A program made the position numbers and the translations under genes. The notes under the pieces are model-generated. The model saw only the letters and a list, made by a program, of their open reading frames with translations, made no database searches and was not told where the DNA came from. 64,000 nt of DNA from an uncultured Flavobacteriaceae bacterium (lineage in GTDB: Bacteria > Bacteroidota > Bacteroidia > Flavobacteriales > Flavobacteriaceae), in NCBI GenBank assembly GCA_947501625.1, contig CANMWN010000001.1:186001-250000 (forward strand). Direction: 5' to 3'. Shown piece after piece: positions 53,790 through 62,552 of the stretch. Positions within the stretch are counted from its first letter, which is position 1. Every line of letters begins with the position of its first letter.

Positions 53790-54710
53790 ATGAAAAAATT
53801 AAGTCTTATTATATTTATAATATTAGTTTCTTGTGAAACTGATTTTTATCCAGATTTAAATTTTAAGGAACAAGTAGTAGTCAATGGTTTTTTTCGTCCT
53901 TCAAATTCTTTTAACATCAATTTAACCAAATCAATTAGAATAGACGAACCTTTAAATAGACTGCCAGTAACTGATGCATCAGTAGAAGTTTTTTACAACA
54001 ACCAGCCTTACGAGAGTTTAGTGTATCAAGGGAATGGACTTTATTCGGGTAATAGAATTATTGATAGCGAAAAAAACTTTACACTTAAAATTAATCATGA
54101 AGAATTCGGCTTAACAACTAGCCAAGATTCGATTCCTGAGTCTGTTCAAATTTTAAACGCTACGCTCATCCCTATAGAAGAAGACGTAAATTTGGACCAA
54201 GTTGGATATCCATGTGATATCCAATTCACAGACCCTGTCCAGGCGAAAAATTATTATGGTGTTGAAGTTGTTGTAGTAGATATTAGCAATCCCGATAATT
54301 CGGGTAATATTGGAGCGGGTTTTGCAGGAAGTATTTTTTTGGAGGATACCGATATTGATACCTCTGGAAATTCAGATATTATAATTGGCGATGAAAACAA
54401 TCAAAACATAGGGCAATCTATCATATTCTTTGAGGATGATGCCTTTGCAACCGAATCTATAAGTGTCAGGTTTTACCTATCATCTCATAACATTGATATT
54501 TTAAATGGCGATAATTATGAAGTATATTTTATACTCAAAACGTTAAGCGCAAGTTATTTCAATTATCTAAAATCTATTGCTTTACAAAATGAAGTCAATG
54601 AACAGGAAACTCCAACAGAGCCAGTTCAAATTTATACAAACATTAATAATGGTTTAGGCTTGTTTGGAGCGTATAATTTTTCTTATATAAATGCTGAACT
54701 AGAACAATAA
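53790..54710 (+). CDS. DUF4249 lipoprotein
   Basis: 306 residues. A lipoprotein signal (MKKLSLIIFIILVSC, Cys15) is followed by a DUF4249 body: KEQVVVNGFFRPSNSFNINLTKSIRIDEP, the PVTDASVEVFYNNQ segment, and a beta-rich rest ending in an ITNINNGLG-like stretch (IYTNINNGLGLFGAYN). It starts immediately after the TonB-receptor stop. DUF4249 proteins regularly accompany such receptors and probably act as a surface-bound cap or partner, in the way SusD partners SusC. It is the last gene of the sigma-factor operon. Confidence 0.88.
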   Translation: MKKLSLIIFIILVSCETDFYPDLNFKEQVVVNGFFRPSNSFNINLTKSIRIDEPLNRLPVTDASVEVFYNNQPYESLVYQGNGLYSGNRIIDSEKNFTLKINHEEFGLTTSQDSIPESVQILNATLIPIEEDVNLDQVGYPCDIQFTDPVQAKNYYGVEVVVVDISNPDNSGNIGAGFAGSIFLEDTDIDTSGNSDIIIGDENNQNIGQSIIFFEDDAFATESISVRFYLSSHNIDILNGDNYEVYFILKTLSASYFNYLKSIALQNEVNEQETPTEPVQIYTNINNGLGLFGAYNFSYINAELEQ

Positions 54711-55150
54711 ATAACCGATTTCTTTTGGATAAAAGTAATTTGAATAGCCTTTAACTATTACATCAAATACCAGAAATAACTCATTGAGCATTATTCACAT
54801 TAAGGATAGCACAATCATTTTAAGATGAAGTAGTTTTTATAGAATTTTACAATAGGTTTTTATAATAATACTGAATATATTATTTTTATTTGATATTTTG
54901 GTTTTCATTCGGAATGTTTGTTTAATGTTCCGAATGTTTTTCAAATTACTGATAATCCGAAACTTCCATTTTAGGTTAACTAGATTTCAATTTTCTACAT
55001 TATAACATGGTTTTATAGATTATTCATAACTATTATTCTGTATTTATTAATTCAATGTATTTATTAAACTTTTAAAATATGAAAAATAGTATTAGAATTT
55101 TCGCGATTATTTTTTCACTTTTTATTATTCGAACTTAAGATTTAAAAACG
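54711..55150. other. Gene-poor gap with an inverted repeat and a signal-peptide-like micro-ORF
   Basis: 440 bases. cattcggaa (54906-54914) and ttccgaatg (54928-54936) are perfect inverted copies followed by TTTT, a possible terminator or operator. At 55079-55138 a 19-codon ORF (MKNSIRIFAIIFSLFIIRT) looks like the start of a signal peptide cut off by TAA, perhaps a gene remnant. Nothing else is supported. Confidence 0.5.
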
Positions 55151-56791
55151 ATGAGAGCAATATTTTTAATATTTAGTATTCTCCTAACATCAGTTAGTGT
55201 TGGCCAAAGCATATCATCTAAAGAATGGGTAAATGACGTTAATTATTTGCAAAATATTATCCATAAAGAATATCTCTTTTTATTCAAAAAAATCTCAAAA
55301 GAACAATTTGATAACCAAATAGCAAGTTTTAAAGATAAAATACCGAGTTTAAAGGAACATGAAATAAAAGTTGGTATAGCAGAACTAATAGCGTTGTTTG
55401 GTTACGGCCATACGGTATCTTGGTTAACCTCATGGAGATATAATGATGATGTTGGCTTTCATCAGTTGCCTTTAAATTTTTATGCATTTAAAGATGGTAT
55501 TTACATACAAGGTACTCACGAAGATTACAAGGATATTCTTGGTGCAAAAGTTTTAAAAGTAGGAAACCTATCAGTAGAGGATGCTTTAGAAACTATTAGG
55601 CCTGTGGTTAGCGCAGAAAACGATCAATTCTTTAAGGCTCATGGAATTAATTATTTGGGAGTCCCTGAAGTACTTCATGCAAAGAAAGTCAGTAATTCCT
55701 TAAAGAGCGTTTGGCTAGAGGTTGAGAAAAATGGTAAACGTATTAAAAGAGAAATTATACCAATACCTTCATTAAGATTTCCTGGTAAATATAACCTAGT
55801 TCAAAATGGGAATGATTGGCTTGAAGCCAGAAAGAATGATGAAAGGCCATTGTGGATTAAAAATTTAGATAAATATTATTATTACGAGTACTTGCCAGAC
55901 TCTAAAACAGTATATGTCCGTCAAAGTAGAGTGCAAGATGATCCAAATCAGAAAAATATCGAAAATTTCTATAGTGAAGTATTTTCTTTTATTGAAAAGA
56001 ATGACGTCGAACGTATGATATTAGATCTGAGGCAAAACAGCGGAGGGAATAATTATAAAAATAAACCAGTAATTCTAGGATTAATAAAATCAAAAATAAA
56101 TCAAAAAGGTAAACTGTATGTAGTCTTAGGCAGAAGAACATTTTCAGCATGTCAAAACTTGGTTAATGAAATTGAAAATTATACAAATGCAATTTTTGTA
56201 GGGGAACCTACCGCAGAAAACGTTAATTTCTTTGGAGATGTAAATATTTTGACTTTACCAAATAGCAAGTTTAAAGTTAGATTATCTCATGCATGGTGGC
56301 AGGATAAAGACCCAAGAGATAAAAGGCAATGGACTAAACCATCAATCCCTGTTGAGTTATCTTTTAAAGACTATTATAATAATTATGATCCCACCATCAA
56401 TACTATTATAACTGCGTCTAAAACAGAAATTCGTTTAGACGAATTATTGAATAAGGAAACTGACACCAACTTAATATCGAAAATAAAGCAACTACAATCT
56501 AATAAGAAGTTAGGTTTTTATAATTTCCAAAACTGGATAAATGGTGCCGGTTACATTTGCATTAATAGCAATAATGCTAGAAGAGCATTTAAACTGTTTA
56601 AGTTGAATAGTGAGTTGTATCCTAATTCTCCGAATGTTTGGGATTCTCTTGCTGAAGGCTATTGGCGAACGGGCAATCGAGAAAAAGCTCGAGAACTATA
56701 TCACAAGGTAATTAAAATGGCTCCAAATTCAAGAGTTGCTCAACATTCACAAATTATGTTAAATTACATGAATAGAGAAAAAAGCAATTAG
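55151..56791 (+). CDS. S41-family (C-terminal processing) peptidase with C-terminal TPR
   Basis: 546 residues. A signal peptide (to about residue 19) precedes a helical N-terminal domain (25-95), a PDZ-like segment (113-150), the S41 catalytic core (about 245-400) and TPR-like helices (about 440-535; PNSPNVWDSLAEGYWRTGNREKARELYHKVI). The nucleophile is Ser332 in GRRTFSACQNLVNEIE, with the supporting motifs LDLRQNSGG and FVGEPTAENVN. Exported, it would act in the periplasm. It belongs to a run of hydrolase genes in the putative island. The substrate is unknown. Confidence 0.88.
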   Translation: MRAIFLIFSILLTSVSVGQSISSKEWVNDVNYLQNIIHKEYLFLFKKISKEQFDNQIASFKDKIPSLKEHEIKVGIAELIALFGYGHTVSWLTSWRYNDDVGFHQLPLNFYAFKDGIYIQGTHEDYKDILGAKVLKVGNLSVEDALETIRPVVSAENDQFFKAHGINYLGVPEVLHAKKVSNSLKSVWLEVEKNGKRIKREIIPIPSLRFPGKYNLVQNGNDWLEARKNDERPLWIKNLDKYYYYEYLPDSKTVYVRQSRVQDDPNQKNIENFYSEVFSFIEKNDVERMILDLRQNSGGNNYKNKPVILGLIKSKINQKGKLYVVLGRRTFSACQNLVNEIENYTNAIFVGEPTAENVNFFGDVNILTLPNSKFKVRLSHAWWQDKDPRDKRQWTKPSIPVELSFKDYYNNYDPTINTIITASKTEIRLDELLNKETDTNLISKIKQLQSNKKLGFYNFQNWINGAGYICINSNNARRAFKLFKLNSELYPNSPNVWDSLAEGYWRTGNREKARELYHKVIKMAPNSRVAQHSQIMLNYMNREKSN

Positions 56792-56804
56792 ATAGGTACA
56801 AAAA

Positions 56805-57182
56805 ATGAATAACTTAGTATTATTAACCTACATAATCATTACAGGTATTGTAATCTTATCGTCAATTAAAACAACTAAGATTGATGAAGAGATTTATAGA
56901 AACTTTTATAAAACTTGGACAAGTTTTTTAATATTAAACATTTTTATAATTTCTGGGAGCTTGATTTTCTATTACTATAACGCTTCATTCAAAGAACTAC
57001 CCCAGATAAAAATATTTCCCATCTTTAGCAAAATCATATCCATAATAATGATTTTTGGTAGTACATCTTTGCTTCTTGTTCTAACACTATGTAATAGTAT
57101 GCAAGAAATATCAAATTTTAGAACAGTCAAAAACATTTTTTGGTTGTGCTTAAGCGTTCTATTCTATATTTATTGGTTTTAA
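56805..57182 (+). CDS. Hypothetical membrane protein, 125 residues
   Basis: Four predicted helices: about 3-20, 37-57, 70-92 and 104-123. The first loop has Lys/Thr/Glu-rich sequence (KTTKIDEEIYRNFYKTW), the next (NASFKELPQIKIFP) is short. No family is recognised. The gene begins 13 bases after the S41 gene stop, so it probably shares the transcript. Nothing further can be said of its role. Confidence 0.6.
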   Translation: MNNLVLLTYIIITGIVILSSIKTTKIDEEIYRNFYKTWTSFLILNIFIISGSLIFYYYNASFKELPQIKIFPIFSKIISIIMIFGSTSLLLVLTLCNSMQEISNFRTVKNIFWLCLSVLFYIYWF

Positions 57183-57389
57183 AATAATATTTAAAATAAC
57201 AAATATTAATTGTTTAGATATAGTTTATAATAATTACATAACAAAATTTACTAGACCTCTTTCCTTTTATTGTTTTTTGGGTAGTCAATTTACAGTAGAT
57301 AATTCATGCTAAAATTTAAATATTCAAGATTACGAGAATTTAAAGAAATATATCTACAGTAAATCATAATATAACTTCCAAATTATTAA

Positions 57390-57512
57390 AATAAATATGA
57401 AATCAATCAAAAATTTAAAAGTAAGGATGATACAGTCTTTAGCATCCAGTATCAAAGAGGTTCTAAAGAATACCAAACAAAACTTACATTGTCCGATTTA
57501 ATTAAAAACTAG
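57390..57512 (+). pseudogene. PDZ-like 3' gene remnant
   Basis: A frame that has no start codon reads NKYEINQKFKSKDDTVFSIQ and then YQRGSKEYQTKLTLSDLIKN to a TAG at 57510-57512, directly before the next gene. It has the look of the last two strands of a PDZ domain (as at the end of S41 or aspartyl proteases). Upstream a TAA (57387) blocks the frame. A different frame holds a 34-codon ATG ORF at 57397 (MKSIKNLKVRMIQ...), which is less protein-like. The rest of the 333-base gap 57183-57515 shows nothing. Confidence 0.5.
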
Positions 57513-57515
57513 AGT

Positions 57516-58886
57516 ATGTTCAAAAAAATCACCTTCTTGTACAACGCATTAATAACACTTTTTTTTGTGACCAGCATATCGTCATATGCTCAAAAAAGTT
57601 TAGAACAAAAAGTAGATGAGTATATAAACCCACTAGTAGAAGCTACAGATTTTTATGGTACCGTGCTTTTTGCAAAAAATGGAAAGATAGAATTAGTAAA
57701 AGGTTATGGATTTCAAGACATAGAACACAATGTTGAGAATACCCCTCTAAGTGTGTATCATATGGGCTCGCTTAATAAACCTCTCACGGCAATAGGGCTT
57801 ATGAAACTGCATCAAGATGGTAAATTGCATATTAATGATGTCATCTCAAAATATATACCTGAATATCCAAGAGGCAACGAGATTTCAATTAAGAATTTAT
57901 TGGCGCAAACCTCAGGTATTCCTTCTTACAACAGGTTTTCAGATTATGGCACCTATGCTAAACGAGAGAATACCTTAAAGCAAGTAGTTGATTGGTTTAA
58001 AGATGAAGAACTACTTTTTAAGCCAGGAGAAAAATATAGTTACAGCAATTCTAATTATGTTTTGCTAGCTCATTTAATTGAATTGATTACTAATCAAACA
58101 TATGAAGACTACATGCAAAAAACGGTTTTTAAACCCTTGGGGATGCAACACACAGGTATCTATAAATATGATGAGATTATAAAGAATAGAGCTATTGGTT
58201 ATGACCCAGCTAATAATACATATAGCTTAAAGCCAATAGGATTTTACAATAATTCAATAAAGGTTGGTAGTGGTGCTGTACATTCAACGGTTTTAGATAT
58301 GTTTAAATTAGAAGATGCCTTATACACCAATAAAATTTTAAATGATAACACAAGACAATTAATGTTAACGGAAGTTGCAGAAAATGATTACGGACTTGGA
58401 TGGGGAATTTGGCAACGTTTCGATAAAAATAAATATGACCATGATGGTGCCTCACCGGGAGCAGTTGCCTATTTCTCTACATACCCAGATGATAAAGTTA
58501 CCATTATTTTTTTAGGAAATATCAATAGTGGAGCATTCCACAAAATGAAATACGACCTAGCCGCAATCTATTTTGATAAAGACTATGAAGTACCTACTCT
58601 AAGAAAATATGTAGTGCTAAAAAATGAAGAACTCTCAAAATTTGAAGGTAGGTATGAGTTTGAAAATGGTAACTTCTTCGATTTAAAAATCATTGAAGGT
58701 AACCTACGATTTTTATGGAGAGGAAGAGGCGAATTGGGCTATTTACTTTCCCCAACAAGTGATTACAGTTTCTACATGCGTGCACGTGGCGACCAAATTG
58801 ATTTTAGCCTAAACAATGAAGGTAAACTAGAAGCCTATTATGTAGAGCGTTCCGGTAGAAGTAAACTTAATAAAATTAGAAAATGA
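57516..58886 (+). CDS. Serine hydrolase of the beta-lactamase/class C fold
   Basis: 456 residues. A signal peptide ends near residue 25 (SISSYAQ). The penicillin-binding-like core has all three motifs: SxxK as Ser85-Leu-Asn-Lys88 (MGSLNKPLTAIGLMKLHQDGKL), YxN as Tyr176-Ser-Asn178 (KYSYSNSNYVLL), and HDG in YDHDGASPGAVAYF. The final 90 residues form a separate beta-rich domain. Such proteins are exported esterases or D-amino peptidases; drug resistance is not implied. Its stop overlaps the start of the following S41 gene (ATGA), so they were co-translated. Confidence 0.88.
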   Translation: MFKKITFLYNALITLFFVTSISSYAQKSLEQKVDEYINPLVEATDFYGTVLFAKNGKIELVKGYGFQDIEHNVENTPLSVYHMGSLNKPLTAIGLMKLHQDGKLHINDVISKYIPEYPRGNEISIKNLLAQTSGIPSYNRFSDYGTYAKRENTLKQVVDWFKDEELLFKPGEKYSYSNSNYVLLAHLIELITNQTYEDYMQKTVFKPLGMQHTGIYKYDEIIKNRAIGYDPANNTYSLKPIGFYNNSIKVGSGAVHSTVLDMFKLEDALYTNKILNDNTRQLMLTEVAENDYGLGWGIWQRFDKNKYDHDGASPGAVAYFSTYPDDKVTIIFLGNINSGAFHKMKYDLAAIYFDKDYEVPTLRKYVVLKNEELSKFEGRYEFENGNFFDLKIIEGNLRFLWRGRGELGYLLSPTSDYSFYMRARGDQIDFSLNNEGKLEAYYVERSGRSKLNKIRK

Positions 58887-60145
58887 TGAAAACGAAATTA
58901 ATAGCAGTAATTCTGATTACATGGGTTAAAGCAATTAGCTTTGCTCAGGAAATCAATGAGCCCCTAAAATCAAAAGTATTAAATGAGGTTTAAGCTTTAA
59001 TTAACATAAAATATGTAAATAAATCTGTTGCACATTCTATAATTGACTCTTTGAACTCTAAAAAATATGACGAAAATACAATTAAAGATTTTCGAATTAG
59101 ATTAAGTCGTGATTTGAAAAAATTTAGTAACGATAAGCATTTTCGAATCTTATATAATTTTGAGAATGATTTTTCAAATGCGATTACAAATATTGATAAG
59201 GGAAATAATTACGGGTTTAAGAAGCTCGAAATACTACCAGGTAACGTAGGCTATCTTAAAATAACTTCATTTGAAAATCCTAGTATTGCTGGTAATATCG
59301 CCACGTCATCACTAAATTTTTTGTCTAATACCCAAGCTCTAATTATAGACTTGAGGGATAATAACGGTGGAAGGAAAGCAATGGTACAACTTCTTTTGAG
59401 TTACTTTTTCGAAGAAACTTCTAAGCATTTATTTAGTATTTACGGTCGAAGTGAAGAATTTCATGGTTACACAGAAACATACTTAAGTGGAAAGAGATTA
59501 GATAATATACAACTCTATATTTTAGTAAATGGTAATACTTTTAGCGCTGCCGAAATGTTTGCTTTTATTTTAAAAAATCAAAAAAGAGCAATTATAGTTG
59601 GCGAAAAAACTTCAGGCGGTGGACATACAATAGGGAATTATAAAATTGGGAATGGTTTTTCAATTAATTTACCAGTTGGTAAGGTAGTAGATGCAGTATC
59701 CAAAGAAAGTTGGGAAAAAGTAGGTGTAGTTCCTGATATAGAAATAACAAGTGATTTAAGTATATATAAGGCTCATTTGATGGCTTTAGAAAATCAAATT
59801 ACTAATACAAATGACTCTTCTTCAAGTGCCAATTTTAAATTACATTGGCATATAGCAATTCTCAATTCAAAGACTAAACCAGTAACTTTAAGTAAAAATA
59901 CTTTAAAATCATATGTAGGTACTTTTGGTCGTAGAATTATAACATATTACGATGGAAAATTATATTACCAGGGTAGAGCAGGAATAGCTAAAACCGAATT
60001 AATTCCAATAAATGAAACCACTTTTAGATTTGATGTAGTTGATTTTTTTAGAATCAAAGTTGTTGTTGATAAAAACAAAAATATTGTGGGCATAAAAGGT
60101 TTATACGATGACGGTTATGAAGATTTTTCGAAGAAAAATGATTGA
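58883..60145 (+). pseudogene. S41-family peptidase gene interrupted by an in-frame TAA
   Basis: From the ATG at 58883 (overlapping the upstream stop) the frame encodes a signal peptide (MKTKLIAVILITWVKAISFAQ) and 15 further residues, then TAA at 58991-58993. The same frame continues open to 60145 and encodes a normal S41 body: DSLNSKKYDENTIKDF, ALIIDLRDNNGG, nucleophile serine in NTFSAAEMFAFILKN, and VGEKTSGGGHTIGNY, with a C-terminal domain. The block after the stop (ALINIKYVNKSVAH) is clearly part of the same protein. A restart at TTG 59051 or elsewhere would give a peptidase with no signal peptide. I read this as a nonsense-mutated gene. Confidence 0.8.
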
Positions 60146-60306
60146 GAGACTGAAAGCGCTTATAGTTATCGCATATTGGGTAATAGAAGATTTATGACTT
60201 TTAGTCAAAGTTTTTCGTGATATAAAATTTATAACAATTCAAATTCTATATTAATTTACTATTAGTTATTTAGTAAAAATTATTTAACATATCAGAAACT
60301 GACAAA

Positions 60307-61638
60307 CTATTCTACTAGTTGCTTTCCGTTTTTAACAACAGAAAATATACTTCGAGTGTTATTGATATTATCAACAGGGTTTTCATTGAATAGTACAAAA
60401 TCTGCTTTTTTGCCTTCTTCAATAGTGCCATGTGTTTTATGTTTACCAAAATAAACCGCAGGATTATAAGTGGCCATTTTTAGGATGTCGTTATTGTCAA
60501 TTCCTATATCTGAAAATAGTTGCATTTCTTCATGCAACCCTAAACCTGGGTAAACAAAAGGCATACCAGCAAAATCAGTACCGATTAGAAGGTTTACATC
60601 GTTTTTATAAAACCATTTCACAAGTTTTTTATAGGCATTGTAATCTTCTTTCAACTGACTTAAATTATCCTTAGATTTAGAAGAATTATTTAAAGCATAC
60701 TGCCACTCACTTTTTAAGTCAACATCTAAATCGTCATATAAAGGTTTAAATAAATCCTTCTTTTCGATAATATCTATTTTGCGTTTGTAAATAACAAGTG
60801 TTGGGCACATCCAAGTTTTATTTTTTAATAGTGCATTGGTAAAGCTTTTTAAAGATGTTGAATCTGTTTCTTTTATAAGGTAATCCATCCCATTAAAGTG
60901 CTCAATGCTTTTTTGCCCTAAACGAACAGCTTCAATAGGTTCCGTAAATTCTGAAATGTGTCCTGCAAACGGAATGTTTTTTTCATTTGAAAATTTGGCA
61001 ATTGTTTCCAAAGTTGTTTTTGGTAATAAGGAATAGACTTTTAAAAAATCTACCTTATTCTTATAGAGACTATCTAATACTTTGTCAATATTTTTGTTGG
61101 TTGCTGCAACACTAAAGTCTTTATGTATTGGATTAGGTCCATCAATAATTGGCCCAGCACCAAATAGTGTTGGCAAGGATGAAGGGTTTTGTTTGCTGTC
61201 TTCTTTAAATTGGTTTAAAATATCCAGTCGCCCACCCATATCCCTTAAGCCTGTAATGCCATAAGACAATAAAATTGGAAATAGCTTTTTATTTAAGTTA
61301 GGCTTCCAGCAGACATGAGTATGCATGTTCCAAAAACCACTTGAGATGTATTTACCATTGCCATCTATTATTTTAGTATTATCAGAAATATTGCCTTGAG
61401 GAAAATCATCAAGAATAGCAACTATAGTGTCTGAGTTAACAAGTATGGTTTTGTTTGGTTTTATCTGGTGGTTAACAGCGTCAATAATATTAACCTCCTT
61501 AATTATTAAATCATATGTGTGAGTCTTTTCTTTTATGAGGTAATAAAAAGCAAAGATTAAAGAAGCAGAAAACAGAATAAAAATTATAATGCTTTTTCGA
61601 GTCAAAACTCTTTTTAGCCATTGCAGATAATAACTCAT
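60307..61638 (-). CDS. Membrane-anchored amidohydrolase, imidazolonepropionase-like
   Basis: 443 residues. One N-terminal membrane helix (about 16-36) anchors a TIM-barrel amidohydrolase. The first metal pair is His106/His108 in GFWNMHTHVCW. A lysine in VDFLKVYSLLP may bridge metals. Further ligands are the histidines in IPFAGHISEF and KSIEHFNG and the aspartate in IGTDFAGMPFV. The small N-terminal beta-sandwich (VNSDTIVAILDD) and the closing GKKADFVLF are standard. The function is likely hydrolysis of a cyclic amide, peptide or ester outside the cytoplasm. Its start overlaps the restored stop of the PD40 gene by 3 bases. Confidence 0.88.
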   Translation of the reverse strand: MSYYLQWLKRVLTRKSIIIFILFSASLIFAFYYLIKEKTHTYDLIIKEVNIIDAVNHQIKPNKTILVNSDTIVAILDDFPQGNISDNTKIIDGNGKYISSGFWNMHTHVCWKPNLNKKLFPILLSYGITGLRDMGGRLDILNQFKEDSKQNPSSLPTLFGAGPIIDGPNPIHKDFSVAATNKNIDKVLDSLYKNKVDFLKVYSLLPKTTLETIAKFSNEKNIPFAGHISEFTEPIEAVRLGQKSIEHFNGMDYLIKETDSTSLKSFTNALLKNKTWMCPTLVIYKRKIDIIEKKDLFKPLYDDLDVDLKSEWQYALNNSSKSKDNLSQLKEDYNAYKKLVKWFYKNDVNLLIGTDFAGMPFVYPGLGLHEEMQLFSDIGIDNNDILKMATYNPAVYFGKHKTHGTIEEGKKADFVLFNENPVDNINNTRSIFSVVKNGKQLVE

Positions 61639-61756
61639 AATTTTAGAACTGAAATACTTATGTCACCATCCTTCTCTTGATTGAATACCATCATAGATTC
61701 AGTACTATTAAATTGAGGTCTCGCATCATTTAATGATGAATCTACCAGAATGTCTA
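61635..61756 (-). other. Displaced last blade of the PD40 protein, in the shifted frame
   Basis: After the A8 run the alternative frame reads IDILVDSSLNDARPQFNSTE then SMMVFNQEKDGDISISVLKL and stops with TGA at 61637-61635. DARPQFN...MMVFNQEKDGDISISVL is a normal PD40 blade ending. The TGA overlaps the ATG of the amidohydrolase gene (61638-61636) as ATGA, typical operon spacing. Both points show this was the original end of the gene. Confidence 0.8.
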
Positions 61757-62490
61757 TTTTTTTTAGTTTCAACATTTATTTTGGCAATATCCCAATTCTT
61801 TGACACACTGTTATAGAATGAATAATAAACATCTTTTCCACTTTTACTCCATACACAATGCCCTTCAAATACTGGGGAATTGGTCAATCTAGTTTCTTCT
61901 TTTGTAGCTAGGTCTAAAATATGTAACTCTCCATTTTCATTGGGTAACCACTTAATGAAAACAATTTTTTTCCCATCTGGCGAATAGTTTGAAAATGAGT
62001 CGAAATAATCATTCGAGGTAAGTTGTGAATTTTTTCTAGATTGAATATTAAATTCAAAAAGTTCTGTTTCTTCATCAGTTGGACCAGAACCATAAGTAAT
62101 TTTTTTGCCATCACTACTCCAAGCTGGATGATAATCAGGAAAACTGTTATGTGTGATTTTATCAAAGATGTTCCCCTTTAAATCCATCAAATAAATATCG
62201 GTATCACCATCAAGGTCTGAAATAAAAGCGATAGTCTTTCCGTCTGGGGAAACGGTTGGCGTGGTATTATTAAATCCATTGGATGTTAATTGTTTAATTT
62301 CTTTTCCATTTTGGTTCATATAGAAAATTTCCCAGTTGCCTGTTCTATTAGATTGAAAAACAAAACCAGAACCATCTGGCATCCAATATGGATACATATC
62401 TTTAATATTTGTTATTTTTTTTATTTGATTTTGTTGACCAAATGATACATTTAAGACGAGTAAAAAAAATAATATAATTGGAATTTTCAT
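61726..62490 (-). CDS. PD40/TolB-type beta-propeller protein, C-terminus displaced by frameshift
   Basis: 254 residues as it stands. A signal peptide (to about residue 18, LNVSFGQ) precedes five PD40 propeller blades: YPYWMPDGSGFVFQSNRTGNWEIF, TPTVSPDGKTIAFISDLDGDTDIY, HPAWSSDGKKITYGSG, NYSPDGKKIVFIKWL and HCVWSKSGKDVYYS. The last residues NRHSGRFIIK do not continue the pattern. They follow an A8 run (61757-61764 on the plus strand, T8). One base less would restore a sixth blade (next entry). Predicted to be periplasmic, possibly a substrate-recruiting partner of the S41 peptidase upstream. Likely truncated, or read through by slippage. Confidence 0.85.
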   Translation of the reverse strand: MKIPIILFFLLVLNVSFGQQNQIKKITNIKDMYPYWMPDGSGFVFQSNRTGNWEIFYMNQNGKEIKQLTSNGFNNTTPTVSPDGKTIAFISDLDGDTDIYLMDLKGNIFDKITHNSFPDYHPAWSSDGKKITYGSGPTDEETELFEFNIQSRKNSQLTSNDYFDSFSNYSPDGKKIVFIKWLPNENGELHILDLATKEETRLTNSPVFEGHCVWSKSGKDVYYSFYNSVSKNWDIAKINVETKKNRHSGRFIIK

Positions 62491-62552
62491 AAGTCTGTTT
62501 TTGATTTTCTATGAATTTTGGGTGTTTAATTCTGTGAGTCTTTTAAGCATTT

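Noticed and set aside
57397-57501. A 34-codon precursor-peptide-like ORF (MKSIKNLKVRMIQ...)
   Set aside because: A different frame over the same bases reads as the end of a PDZ-like domain and runs up to the next gene. No modification enzymes or transporter genes lie nearby to support a peptide product.
57516-58886. Beta-lactam resistance gene
   Set aside because: The SxxK, YxN and HxG motifs are shared by many esterases and peptidases, and the long extra C-terminal domain differs from true beta-lactamases.
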